Shown: positions 45,489-54,009, numbered from the stretch's first letter. The stretch: DNA of 64,000 bases from Buttiauxella sp965119215 (GCA_965119215.1 CBCPKK010000011.1:124001-188000), one strand, 5' to 3'. The notes: a model not told the origin generated them from the sequence alone. A program made the numbers and translations.

Positions 45489-45821
45489 TTAGTCAGAGCA
45501 TCGGTAAAGCATTGAAAGGGTAAACAACAAATTTGCATCAATTATGGAGATAATAAGGATAAAGGCGGGAGGAATTGCAACAGAATATAACAAGATGATG
45601 ATTTTAAACGAATTATGTAGATAGTGTATAATAGTTTGAGCGCTGAAAAAAGCATCTTCTCGGATTTGTCTGTATATCGTGTTAGCAATGATAGTTTCAC
45701 AAAGGTGGGTGATATTATTTTTCACCCACTTAGTATCATTTGATGATCTTAGCACGACCGGTAAATACCAAAGAAAGACCACCACCAATACACGAATAGC
45801 AATACTACAAATATTGGCCAA
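45489..45821 (-). CDS. Membrane-protein frame downstream of the immunity candidate, probably its frameshifted second half
   Basis: This 110-codon frame has no ATG and no ribosome site at its beginning (TTG at 45821). It overlaps the preceding gene by 73 bases in the -1 frame. Two hydrophobic segments are visible, about residues 4-23 and 72-98, around a polar stretch KWVKNNITHLCETIIANT. A single extra A in, or a -1 slip on, the A7 tract at 45827-45833 joins it to the upstream frame into one protein of about 197 residues. It may therefore be part of that gene, a broken remnant, or a separate small protein. Confidence 0.45.
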   Translation of the reverse strand: MANICSIAIRVLVVVFLWYLPVVLRSSNDTKWVKNNITHLCETIIANTIYRQIREDAFFSAQTIIHYLHNSFKIIILLYSVAIPPAFILIISIIDANLLFTLSMLYRCSD

Positions 45822-46081
45822 ATGTATTTTTTTCTTCTCAGAGAAGAATACAGCTTCAGTAGCAATGGGAAAATTAACAGAAAAGTCACTGGAACAGACA
45901 GTGCTCTGCTATCTTCCCCACTCTCTATCATTTCGCATAGCGTGTGGATAGCATCATCTGCACTAAGTTGAGGGGAGTCTATATAAGAAAAAAGGGCAAT
46001 TAATGCTACGCAAAACACATAGTACGCAGGAGCAAAGGGTTTTATTATTGTTAGTATAGATACAGGCTGGATCTTGCTCAT
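45749..46081 (-). CDS. Putative membrane immunity protein of the Hcp cassette
   Basis: The 110-residue frame overlaps the stop of the transglycosylase-like gene (TAATG), so the two are translationally coupled, as is usual for effector and immunity pairs. Three hydrophobic segments lie at about residues 17-34, 62-81 and 87-107, with a polar loop SPQLSADDAIHTLCEMIESGEDSR between the first two. A membrane protein with a periplasmic loop suits protection from a cell-wall enzyme. I do not recognise the family and infer the role from position. Near its end is the slippery heptamer A_AAA_AAA in frame. Confidence 0.6.
   Translation of the reverse strand: MSKIQPVSILTIIKPFAPAYYVFCVALIALFSYIDSPQLSADDAIHTLCEMIESGEDSRALSVPVTFLLIFPLLLKLYSSLRRKKYIWPIFVVLLFVYWWWSFFGIYRSC
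45827..45833 (-). other. In-frame A7 slippery heptamer
   Basis: The minus strand reads AGA AAA AAA TAC in the immunity-candidate frame, so the heptamer A_AAA_AAA has the phase required for -1 slippage. A slip moves ribosomes into the next frame (45489-45821). A perfect inverted repeat TTCTTCTC-a-GAGAAGAA overlaps it on the upstream side. Confidence 0.6.
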
Positions 46082-46854
46082 TAGTACATCCCCAGAAGTT
46101 TCTTTATATGTTCCCTTCTCTTTAATATAGCCAACCCATATGAAATATAATCACGTCGCGAATCTCCAGATCCAAAAGATATAGCTTGAATGAAATCGTC
46201 TTTTTTCCTCTCAACCCCTCGATTATAACGAGCACCGACTAAAATAAGTTGCTCATCAGTCAAATGAAAAGTATCTGCATTTGGATAATCATACTTAATT
46301 AAGTTACACAAGTGCATTGCAACTATTTTTAAATTAAAGTCATCCGTTTGTAAGCATCGACTAATTTGTAACTGTTGGGTCGTGGATAAACTTCTGGGAT
46401 CTATTCCTAATGTTTCAGCCACTACTCTTATTTGCATTGCCACAACACCAATAGACACTTTGTTAGAGTAATCATTATTTTTCTGAAAATAATCTATTAA
46501 TTGTCTAAATAACAGAACTTGAGGTTTCAAATTATCAGGTTTTCCACCTGCCTCTTGCCAGGCAACACTAGCCAGAAGCAACGCAGGTATCTTAGCCTGA
46601 TGTGCACAGGTAAAGATTAACTCCTTATGGAATTTTATAAAGGAGTCTTTATAAAGATAGAGATAAGGTTGCCCCCAATAGTTGACTGGATCATCCTGAT
46701 GTAATTTCCATATCGAAACATCCATCATATCCCATCGCCGAAAATTGCTTCCTTGAGGACTACAAAAATTCCCGTCTAATTCATTCATGATATTCCATCC
46801 ATTTATTTTCATATCATTAGTATTTTTATACTCTAATAGATACGATCTTCCCAT
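46081..46854 (-). CDS. Putative type VI cargo effector with lytic-transglycosylase motifs
   Basis: The 257-residue product lacks a signal peptide or membrane helix. Its middle carries a lysozyme/transglycosylase-like pattern: ALLLASVAWQEAGG with candidate catalytic Glu at residue 101, IGVVAMQIR (Met-Gln at 140-141, compare the GxMQ motif) and LVGARYNRG (Tyr-Asn at 210-211, compare AxYN). This suggests cleavage of peptidoglycan strands. The start overlaps the hcp end by 22 bases with AGGA 8 bases upstream; a later Met at residue 15 or 23 is possible. With Hcp before it and a membrane protein after it, it is probably delivered through a type VI tube. Function is inferred from motifs only. Confidence 0.65.
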   Translation of the reverse strand: MGRSYLLEYKNTNDMKINGWNIMNELDGNFCSPQGSNFRRWDMMDVSIWKLHQDDPVNYWGQPYLYLYKDSFIKFHKELIFTCAHQAKIPALLLASVAWQEAGGKPDNLKPQVLLFRQLIDYFQKNNDYSNKVSIGVVAMQIRVVAETLGIDPRSLSTTQQLQISRCLQTDDFNLKIVAMHLCNLIKYDYPNADTFHLTDEQLILVGARYNRGVERKKDDFIQAISFGSGDSRRDYISYGLAILKRREHIKKLLGMY

Positions 46855-47312
46855 ATACTATATCCTGAGGTACCCGCAGCATGATGCTCCCATGTAATGG
46901 TTTCATAATGAAGAGATATCATTTCTTCTGGCTGATTACCGGAGTGATCAATCGTATGTGGATATATTATACTAACACCATTTAAATATGCTTTTCTTAC
47001 TATTATTGAATAGTAAAGCTCTTGAGAACCAGAAGATGATGTTCTATACATGTCTAACTTTAATTCGAGCTCTTCATTGTTTGATATTGCAACACCTAAA
47101 AGAGGTGAGGCCTTGTCAATAAACTTAACAAAGGAAAGTGGCCCATGATTAACATTTTGCACTCTGGATATTGAGTGTTCCATGGAGATAACCATTATCT
47201 GATTCAAATGATTTACCTGGAATTTATTACCAATTGAATCATAGGAAGAACAACAAGCAGATAATACACCTTGTTTTTTACCCGTAATTGTTACATAAAT
47301 CATATTACTCAT
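46833..47312 (-). CDS. hcp: Orphan Hcp-family type VI secretion protein
   Basis: Hcp forms the hexameric rings of the type VI secretion tube and can carry small effectors inside. Family signatures run throughout: YVTITGKKQGVLSACCSSYDSIGN, HSISRVQNVNHGPLSFVKFIDKASPLLGVAISN and the C-terminus AAGTSGYSIWEDRIY. Length is 159 residues, normal for Hcp without a fused toxin domain. No other secretion component lies in the window, so it must work with a system elsewhere or be a relic. The ribosome site is weak. Confidence 0.9.
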   Translation of the reverse strand: MSNMIYVTITGKKQGVLSACCSSYDSIGNKFQVNHLNQIMVISMEHSISRVQNVNHGPLSFVKFIDKASPLLGVAISNNEELELKLDMYRTSSSGSQELYYSIIVRKAYLNGVSIIYPHTIDHSGNQPEEMISLHYETITWEHHAAGTSGYSIWEDRIY

Positions 47313-47480
47313 AGCAAACTATCTTTTCGTCAGGATTAAAAATCAATGCTGACACTATAAGAAGTTGTTATCAAGTAAGTTTATTACCCAGTCCTAACTC
47401 AGACTAATAGAACCATGTCTTAAATTTATAAAAAAACGCAAGGCATAAATTATTTATATATTTCACACCATAATAAAATA

Positions 47481-47505
47481 TTAAAAAAAGGCCCTAAACA
47501 GGGCC
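47481..47505 (-). terminator. Terminator of the ast operon
   Basis: On the minus strand GGCCCTG-ttt-AGGGCC is followed by TTTTTTTAA. It lies about 40 bases beyond the astE stop. Confidence 0.85.
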
Positions 47506-47546
47506 GAGCACTATACATAAAATGCTGTACTATGACGTATACGTAA

Positions 47547-48512
47547 TTATATTTCCCGCAGCATCAAGCCTGCCCGTAAACCCGTTGCCACGTTGGGGTT
47601 CGGGAATAAAACAAACTCAATATCTTCTTTCACCACATAACGCGTCTTGCCATCTTCTGCCAGCAAGGTGCCTTTCGGGAATGCGGTAAAGTTTTGCGTC
47701 TGTGCCGACATGTGCAGCACAAAGGCGTCACTGTGGCGTGTGAGTTGCTGCGTCACTTTATAACGCAATGGCGGCCCTTCGGCATCCGGTGATGGTTCAC
47801 CGCTCAGTAACGCCTGTAAAGCCTGCTTTGTCACCGCAAACTGGCTGAGGTCGTTTTCACCAAACGGTTGTGCTTTACCTAATTCCAACGTGCAACTCAA
47901 CGCGTTGAAATGCTCGCTGGTGAAGTGCGTAAAAGTACCTGCGGGGGATTTATGGAATACCAGCGCCTGCAAGCCCGCACACCCTAACCAGGAGAGAAAC
48001 TCTTCATCGTAAGGTAAAGCGCGGGCGGGTAAGACACCGAATCGCGGATGATACGAACTGCGAATGGCGGTGTGCATATCCAGGTGCCAACAAACTGTCT
48101 CTTCACACTGAGCCAGAAACAGTTCAAGCGCATTTTCAAGACGACCGGCACGTTGGGTTTCAATGCTTTCCGGGAACTGCTGCCAGCGCCCACCAAACAT
48201 GCGGTTCATATCACTGTGCTGGAAACGTTGATTACTGCGTAATGCGGCAGGGTTCCCCAGCACGACCAGCACACGCCATTCTAATGCCAGCTCACCCGCT
48301 AGTAGGCTATCCACCAGCTGTGCGAGTATTTCCACGGGTGCGGTTTCGTTACCGTGAACGCCAGCAGAGAGCACCAGCGTTTTTTCCACAGCCTGATGCG
48401 GAGTCAGTGTCAGAATCCCTTCATCCCACCATTGCCAATGAAGATGGGCATTGTTCCCCTCGCCCTGTGTTGGCGCTTTGCCCGCCAGGGTTTGCGCCAG
48501 AAAATCCAACAT
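47547..48512 (-). CDS. astE: Succinylglutamate desuccinylase AstE
   Basis: AstE hydrolyses N-succinylglutamate to succinate and glutamate, the final step of arginine breakdown by the succinyltransferase pathway. It is a zinc carboxypeptidase-like enzyme: zinc ligands lie in GVHGNETAPVE and WHLDMHTAIR. The 321 residues match E. coli. It is the last gene of the operon, 11 bases after astB. Confidence 0.95.
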   Translation of the reverse strand: MLDFLAQTLAGKAPTQGEGNNAHLHWQWWDEGILTLTPHQAVEKTLVLSAGVHGNETAPVEILAQLVDSLLAGELALEWRVLVVLGNPAALRSNQRFQHSDMNRMFGGRWQQFPESIETQRAGRLENALELFLAQCEETVCWHLDMHTAIRSSYHPRFGVLPARALPYDEEFLSWLGCAGLQALVFHKSPAGTFTHFTSEHFNALSCTLELGKAQPFGENDLSQFAVTKQALQALLSGEPSPDAEGPPLRYKVTQQLTRHSDAFVLHMSAQTQNFTAFPKGTLLAEDGKTRYVVKEDIEFVLFPNPNVATGLRAGLMLREI

Positions 48513-48523
48513 TGTGCCTCCAG

Positions 48524-49852
48524 TTAGTGCTGAAACGGATAAACAGATCCTAAGTCTAGTATACGCGTCAGTTCATCAAGCGCCTCACGTCCTTCGCGCA
48601 GCAATTGCGGATCGGCTAAATCCGCCTGGGTTAACTGGTCACGATACCAGCGATCCACCCAATTATTGAGCGTCACAAACAGCGCGTCGTTCATCATTAC
48701 CGCTGGGTTTAACGCTTTTAGTTCTGCTTCGTTTAATACCACGCGCAGGCGTAAGCAAGCTGGGCCACCGCCGTTTGCCATGCTTTCACGCAGATCAAAC
48801 ACTTTCAGCTCGCTGATTGGGTTATCTGCCGCCAGCACTTCATTGAGATAACGCCATACCCCCGCGTGTTGACGGGATTCTTCCGGCAATATCAACGTCA
48901 TACTGCCGTCGTCGCGGCTGAGCAGTTGGCTGTTAAACAGATAAGTTGCGACCGCATCTGCCACCGAGACTTTATCTGCTGGCACTTCAATGGCGGTGAA
49001 ACCAGGCACTTTTTCACGCAACTGCTCGTAAAGTGCGTGCTGGTGCAAGAACGCCTGTTCGTGGCAAAACAGCACCTGGCGATTAGATACCGCAATCACG
49101 TCGTTGTGGAAAACGCCCTGGTCGATAACCGCCGGGTTTTGCTGGGCAAAAACCTGCAATTCAGATTTAACCTGGTTGAGCCTTGCCACAGCCTGGCTTG
49201 CTTCTAATGTCTGGCGTGCTGGGTATCTCGCTGGCACCTGCCCTCTTTTCGCATCTTCACGCCCGTAAACAAACAGTTGCGTGGATGGTTCGCCATACGC
49301 ACCGCCGAGGCGGTTATGGTTTGCCGCGCCTTCATCACCAAACATGGCAACCTGCGGCAATGCACCATGCACAGAAAAATACTGCTCATTACGGAAGATG
49401 GCTCGCAACACGTTCTCAGTGGTTGGAGCTTCACTGGCGCGATGGAATTTGTTGTTCAGATTCGCCACGGTGAAATGGACTTTACCGTCCAGGCTATCTG
49501 CCGATGGGCAAACTGTCGCGGCATTCGCCACCCACATAGAAGAAGCTGAACTGACTGCCGAAAGCAGTTGCGGTGCCTGTTTTGCCACGCGTTCAACAAT
49601 CTGCGCATCCGTTCCGCTAAAGCCCAACTGGCGCAACAGCGGAATATTGGGTCTTTCTTGCGGCGGGATAACCCCTTGTGCAAAACCCGCATCCGCCAAC
49701 GCTTTCATTTTCAGCAAGCCTTGTTTAGCCGCAAGTTTAGGGTTGGAGGTGCGAAACTGGTGTTTGGTCGAGGCTTCGTTACCGAAAGAGAGCCCGGCGT
49801 AATGGTGGGTCAAACCCACCAGTCCATCAAAATTCACTTCACGCGCTGTCAT
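48524..49852 (-). CDS. astB: N-succinylarginine dihydrolase AstB
   Basis: AstB converts succinylarginine to succinylornithine, CO2 and two ammonia, releasing most of the nitrogen. It belongs to the guanidino-group-modifying superfamily. VNFDGLVGLTHHYAGLSFGN opens the protein and the catalytic Cys is in GGGPACLRLRV near the C-terminus. The 442 residues are close to E. coli (447). It starts 2 bases after astD. Confidence 0.95.
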   Translation of the reverse strand: MTAREVNFDGLVGLTHHYAGLSFGNEASTKHQFRTSNPKLAAKQGLLKMKALADAGFAQGVIPPQERPNIPLLRQLGFSGTDAQIVERVAKQAPQLLSAVSSASSMWVANAATVCPSADSLDGKVHFTVANLNNKFHRASEAPTTENVLRAIFRNEQYFSVHGALPQVAMFGDEGAANHNRLGGAYGEPSTQLFVYGREDAKRGQVPARYPARQTLEASQAVARLNQVKSELQVFAQQNPAVIDQGVFHNDVIAVSNRQVLFCHEQAFLHQHALYEQLREKVPGFTAIEVPADKVSVADAVATYLFNSQLLSRDDGSMTLILPEESRQHAGVWRYLNEVLAADNPISELKVFDLRESMANGGGPACLRLRVVLNEAELKALNPAVMMNDALFVTLNNWVDRWYRDQLTQADLADPQLLREGREALDELTRILDLGSVYPFQH

Positions 49853-49854
49853 GA

Positions 49855-51327
49855 TTATTCCTTACTGCTGAAATCAAGCCCTGGGCTGAGGGTTGCAGGC
49901 AACGGGAAGGACGGGCTTTCCAGCGTCGCCATCGGCCACGCGCAGTAATCTGCCGCATACCACGCACTTGCGCGATGGTTACCGGAAGCACCCACGCCAC
50001 CAAACGGTGCAGCGCTGGAAGCCCCCGTTAGCGGTTTATTCCAGTTAACAATCCCGGCGCGAGCTTCCAGCAATAGCTGGTCAAACTGCTCACGATGCGG
50101 GGAAATCAGCCCGCTTGCCAGGCCATAGCGCGTGTCATTTGCCATGCGGATAGCTTCGTCAAAATCGGTATACCGATAGACCGTTAGCAGCGGCCCAAAC
50201 ACTTCTTCATCTGGCACATTTGCCACGCCGGTTAATTCAACGATTCCCGGCGTCAGTAACGATGTTCCCGCTTTCACCAGTTTAGGTTCGAGCAATGCTT
50301 TGCCACCGCGAGCGATATGTTCCTGCCAGCCAGTCAGTACACGTTCTGCGGCCTGCACGGAAATCAGCCCGCCAATAAACGGCTGCGGCACCGCGTCCCA
50401 CGCATCAGGACGAATCCGCCCTGCCACTTCTACCAGACGAGTTAAGAACGCATCACCCTGCGCCCCCTGTTTAACCAACAAACGACGCGCACAAGTACAA
50501 CGCTGCCCGGCAGTCACAAATGCCGACTGAATCACCAGATGAACAGCGCCGTCGATATCTTCAGGATCTTCAACGATCAACGGATTGTTGCCACCCATTT
50601 CGAGGGCGAGGATTTTCTCCGGCTGCCCGGCAAACTGGCGGTGAAGCTGGTAGCCGGTGTTGGCGCTGCCGGTGAATAACAAACCGTCCAGCCCTGGTTG
50701 TTGCGCCAGCGCCTGGCCGGTTTCACGCCCGCCCTGAACCAGGTTCAAAACACCATCAGGAACACCTGCCTGCTGCCAAAGTTTCATGACTTGCTCGCCA
50801 ATCAGCGGTGTCAGTTCACTCGGTTTAAAGACCAGCGTGTTGCCCGCCAGCAGACCAGGCACAATGTGCCCATTCGGCAAATGCCCAGGGAAGTTATACG
50901 GGCCAAATACCGCTAATACGCCGTGTGGACGATGGCGTAAGGTGGCAGCACCGTCTGGCATCGCAGTGTGAGTTTCGCCGGTACGCGTGTGGTATGCCTT
51001 AATCGAAATGGCGATTTTGTTAACCATCGCCGTGATTTCAGTGGCGGCTTCCCAGCGTGGTTTGCCTGTCTCCTGTGAAATGGTGACGGTCAGCGATTCT
51101 TTGTTGGCTTCAAGCAAGGTTGCGAATTTCTCAACGATGGCCTGGCGTTCAGCAAATGGGCGTTTTGCCCACGCAGGAAATGCAGCACGCGCAGCCAGGC
51201 ACGCTTGTTCAACTTGTTTTGCATCGGCAGCAACGCCTTCCCACAGCAAATCTCCGTTCACCGGATTATGCTTTTGTAGAGATTCGCCCTGCCCGGTAAG
51301 CCATTGTCCATTAATCCACTGAGTCAT
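49855..51327 (-). CDS. astD: N-succinylglutamate 5-semialdehyde dehydrogenase AstD
   Basis: AstD oxidises succinylglutamate semialdehyde with NAD+. Aldehyde dehydrogenase motifs are present: LALEMGGNNPL and the catalytic Cys in TAGQRCTCARRL, with VPDEEVFGPLLTV near the end. ATG 51327 (MTQWINGQ) has GGAGA upstream, overlaps the astA stop, and gives 490 residues. The frame to 51348 is not used. Confidence 0.95.
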   Translation of the reverse strand: MTQWINGQWLTGQGESLQKHNPVNGDLLWEGVAADAKQVEQACLAARAAFPAWAKRPFAERQAIVEKFATLLEANKESLTVTISQETGKPRWEAATEITAMVNKIAISIKAYHTRTGETHTAMPDGAATLRHRPHGVLAVFGPYNFPGHLPNGHIVPGLLAGNTLVFKPSELTPLIGEQVMKLWQQAGVPDGVLNLVQGGRETGQALAQQPGLDGLLFTGSANTGYQLHRQFAGQPEKILALEMGGNNPLIVEDPEDIDGAVHLVIQSAFVTAGQRCTCARRLLVKQGAQGDAFLTRLVEVAGRIRPDAWDAVPQPFIGGLISVQAAERVLTGWQEHIARGGKALLEPKLVKAGTSLLTPGIVELTGVANVPDEEVFGPLLTVYRYTDFDEAIRMANDTRYGLASGLISPHREQFDQLLLEARAGIVNWNKPLTGASSAAPFGGVGASGNHRASAWYAADYCAWPMATLESPSFPLPATLSPGLDFSSKE

Positions 51328-52358
51328 ACTTTTTTCTCCTCGGGGCATAAGCGCACCAGGCGCACTTTATCGCCAGTGCTGCATTTCAGGGCGTCAGCGG
51401 TGACGGCATCAATAATCAAGCAATCACCTTTTGGATTTGCCTTAACCAGCATGGCGCGGAAATCGTTATATTTTTCATTAGCGACCAGACACATCGGCAA
51501 TTCCTCCGTTGCCGGTTGCCCGATAGCGACCTCAACGAGGCGGCTTTTACGGATCGCACGGACCCGGTCGATATCGCATTCAAGCGTTGGGCCACCGTCG
51601 AAAATATCCACGTAATTGCGATAGCGGAAACCTTCGGCTTCAAGAACTGCCCGTGCAGGCGCGGTTTGCGGATGCACCTTACCAATCACTTCCCGCGCTT
51701 CTGGCGACAGGAAATCGGTATAAATGGGGTGTTTTGGCATCAGCTCGGCAATAAAGGCTTTTTGCCCGGTGCCGCAAAGATAATCTGCACGGCTAAATTC
51801 CATAGAGAAGAAGCGGTTGCCGAGGCTTTCCCAGAACGGGGAATGACCGTGTTCGTCTATTACGCCGCGCATTTCTGCCACGACTTTCTCGTTAAAGCGA
51901 TCGCGGAATGCGGCCATAAACAGGAAGCGTGATTTGGAAAGCAGGTAGCCGTTACCCTCTTTGCGCCAGTCGGCATCCAGGAACAGCGTGCAAAGCTCGC
52001 TACTACCGGTGTGATCGTGGCTCAGGAATAGCGTCGGCAATGCGTTATAAATATTCAGTTCTTTGGAAGCGTGAACGTGCGTGCCAACGTGGTAGTTGTA
52101 CCAGGGATCGTTTAATCCGACTGCCACCTCAATGGCGCAAATACCCACTATGCGCTCGGACGCAGTATCTTCCAGTACAAAAACGTAACCCTGGTCACCT
52201 TCTGGCAGGCCGCCCTTCCAGGTGTTAATGGAGCGTTCTATACGTGCCGACAGCGTTTTTTCATCAGCAGGCAACGAGGTCAGCCCGCCGCCTGTTTTAC
52301 CCGCCATTGCCAGCAGCCCGGATAAATCCCCGTGCTCAACCGGACGGATAATCATCAT
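51324..52358 (-). CDS. astA: Arginine N-succinyltransferase AstA
   Basis: AstA transfers succinyl from succinyl-CoA to arginine, the committed first step. Conserved blocks are TGGGLTSLPADEKTLSARIE, ELCTLFLDADWRKEGNGYLL, RGVIDEHGHSPFWESLG and DGGPTLECDIDRVRAIRKS. The 344 residues match E. coli. Its start overlaps the astC stop and its stop overlaps the astD start, both as four-base ATGA overlaps. Confidence 0.96.
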   Translation of the reverse strand: MMIIRPVEHGDLSGLLAMAGKTGGGLTSLPADEKTLSARIERSINTWKGGLPEGDQGYVFVLEDTASERIVGICAIEVAVGLNDPWYNYHVGTHVHASKELNIYNALPTLFLSHDHTGSSELCTLFLDADWRKEGNGYLLSKSRFLFMAAFRDRFNEKVVAEMRGVIDEHGHSPFWESLGNRFFSMEFSRADYLCGTGQKAFIAELMPKHPIYTDFLSPEAREVIGKVHPQTAPARAVLEAEGFRYRNYVDIFDGGPTLECDIDRVRAIRKSRLVEVAIGQPATEELPMCLVANEKYNDFRAMLVKANPKGDCLIIDAVTADALKCSTGDKVRLVRLCPEEKKV

Positions 52359-53575
52359 GATTGCTCTCCCGCTAAGAAGCGTTCACAGGCGCGCTCAAAA
52401 CGATCCAGCCCTTTTTGCACATCGGCTTCGCTGACGTTCAGCGCTGGCGCAAAACGAACCACATTTGCTCCGGCGATAAGCATCATCAAGCCCTCAAGTG
52501 CGGCGGCCTGTAGAATAAGTTTAGCTTTTCCGCTGTATTCTGGTTGCAGAACGCAGCCAATTAACAGCCCCAAACCACGCACTTCGCTGAACAGGTGGTG
52601 CTTATGGTTAATTTTGTTTAAACGTTCCACAAACCAGGCGTGGCGCTGTTTCACACCATTTAGCACTTCAGGCGTATTAATGATTTCCATCACTCGGCCT
52701 GCTACAGCTCCCGCCAGCGGATTGCCGCCGTAAGTGGTGCCGTGCGTGCCCACCACCATCACTTTTGAGAATTTATCGGTCGTCAGCATTGCGCCAATCG
52801 GGAAGCCACCGCCCAACGCTTTGGCGGTAGAAAGCACATCTGGGGTGATGCCGTAATGCATGTAGGCATACAGCTCACCAGTACGCCCGACGCCGGTTTG
52901 TACTTCGTCAAAAATCAGCACCGCATTGTGGCGGTCGCACAACTCGCGCAGGCCTTGCAGGAATGTTGGGTCAGCCGGTACAACGCCGCCTTCCCCTTGC
53001 ATCGGTTCAACAATCACCGCGCAGGTATCTTCGTTAATCAGTTCGCTTGCCGATTGCAGGTCGTTATAAATGGCGTGGCTGATTTGCGGTGGCAGCGGCG
53101 CAAAATCTTGTGAATAAGCCGGTTGCCCGCCCGCCGAAACGGTAAACAGCGTGCGGCCATGGAACGCATTTTTGAAGGCGACAATGCCGCTTTTCTGCGG
53201 GCCAAAGTTATCGTGAGCGTATTTACGAGCCAGTTTCAGCGCGGCTTCGTTAGCTTCCGCCCCTGAATTGCAGAAGAACACTTTGTCGGCAAATGTCGCA
53301 TCAATCAGCTGTTTTGCCAGACGTAAAATCGGCTCGTTGGTGTAGCCATTACCGGTGTGCCAGAATTTTCCGGCCTGCTCTTCGAGCGCTTTACGCAATT
53401 CTGGGTTGGCGTGCCCCAGGGCGTTAACCGCAATCCCACCAGCAAAGTCGATATAATCTTTGCCTTGCTGATCCCACAAAGTCGACCCTTCACCTCGTAC
53501 CGGAATAAAAGAAGCTGGGGCATAAACGGGCATCATCCATTCGTCGAAATTTTGGCGGGTAATTGACTGCGACAT
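52355..53575 (-). CDS. astC: Succinylornithine transaminase AstC
   Basis: AstC transfers the amino group of succinylornithine to 2-oxoglutarate. It is a class III PLP aminotransferase: FCNSGAEANEAALKLARKYA, IFDEVQTGVGRTG and the PLP lysine in LSTAKALGGGFP. The 406 residues match E. coli. It is the first gene of astCADBE. A sigma-54 promoter lies upstream, so nitrogen limitation should induce it. Confidence 0.95.
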   Translation of the reverse strand: MSQSITRQNFDEWMMPVYAPASFIPVRGEGSTLWDQQGKDYIDFAGGIAVNALGHANPELRKALEEQAGKFWHTGNGYTNEPILRLAKQLIDATFADKVFFCNSGAEANEAALKLARKYAHDNFGPQKSGIVAFKNAFHGRTLFTVSAGGQPAYSQDFAPLPPQISHAIYNDLQSASELINEDTCAVIVEPMQGEGGVVPADPTFLQGLRELCDRHNAVLIFDEVQTGVGRTGELYAYMHYGITPDVLSTAKALGGGFPIGAMLTTDKFSKVMVVGTHGTTYGGNPLAGAVAGRVMEIINTPEVLNGVKQRHAWFVERLNKINHKHHLFSEVRGLGLLIGCVLQPEYSGKAKLILQAAALEGLMMLIAGANVVRFAPALNVSEADVQKGLDRFERACERFLAGEQS

Positions 53576-54009
53576 AGCGACCTCTTCCGGTAAATAAAAA
53601 GTTATTCATATGTTAAATAATTGAGTGTTTGCGCTGTAAATGTAGATTGCACGGTTCATGCCAGCCAGCGATAAAAATGCATATCAGAGGGAGGTGGTTG
53701 TATAATCAATAGGTTACAAATAGAGTCTATTCACATAAAGTGAATATTCAGTGCATAGTTTTACGGTGCCGCTTGGATCGCCGCATAAAAACAAGAAAGA
53801 TTATGCAGTCGTAAAATTTAATACTGGATTTGTGATCGATGATGGGGTTTGCACAGCGTTTACGCCTCAATACGGTGCAGCCAGCGCTGTTTTGGTGCAG
53901 TTTTTGCTCTGTAACATTCATTGATGCTGTCTATGGCAGCGTATTCAGCACGTTGATTCATTTTCTGCTAACATCCTGCAACATTGAACAGCAACCACGG
54001 CAGCGACTT
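53576..54009. other. Regulatory region between astC and xthA
   Basis: These 434 bases hold the sigma-54 promoter of the ast operon (53648-53663), a perfect inverted repeat TATTCACATAAAGTGAATA at 53728-53746, and the promoter side of xthA. An open frame in phase with xthA extends back to 53839 but has no conserved protein and is not counted as coding. Confidence 0.6.
53648..53663 (-). promoter_or_regulatory. Sigma-54 promoter of astCADBE
   Basis: On the minus strand TGGCATGAACCGTGCA keeps the GG and GC doublets at sigma-54 spacing (consensus TGGCAC-N5-TTGCA). It is about 75 bases upstream of astC. E. coli astC is also transcribed from a sigma-54 promoter under NtrC and ArgR. Confidence 0.72.

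Larger units (their letters stand above)
45409..47546. other. AT-rich Hcp cassette inserted between spy and astE
   Basis: This block is markedly poorer in G and C than its flanks; sampled 60-base lines run from 25 to 47 per cent. It holds the Hcp gene, a lytic-transglycosylase-like gene and one or two membrane-protein genes, all on the minus strand and overlapping each other. In E. coli spy and astE are direct neighbours, so the block is an insertion relative to that order. I see no integrase, IS end or obvious target-site repeat at its borders. Confidence 0.7.

Noticed and set aside
45500..45530. Two GTAAA elements upstream of spy as a CpxR box
   Set aside because: They are separated by 11 bases instead of 5 and lie on the strand opposite to spy within the end of the neighbouring frame.
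53741..53750. TGAATATTCA as an ArgR box in front of ast
   Set aside because: The ARG box needs four A/T bases between TGAAT and ATTCA; here the halves touch. It may only be part of the longer inverted repeat.
53751..53776. TGCATAGTTTTACGGTGC as an NtrC site for ast
   Set aside because: The half-sites are two bases too far apart for the NtrC consensus, so I do not list it.
53839..54009. A 57-residue N-terminal extension of xthA
   Set aside because: Exonuclease III begins at MKFVSFNINGLR in E. coli, and the extension covers the promoter region.
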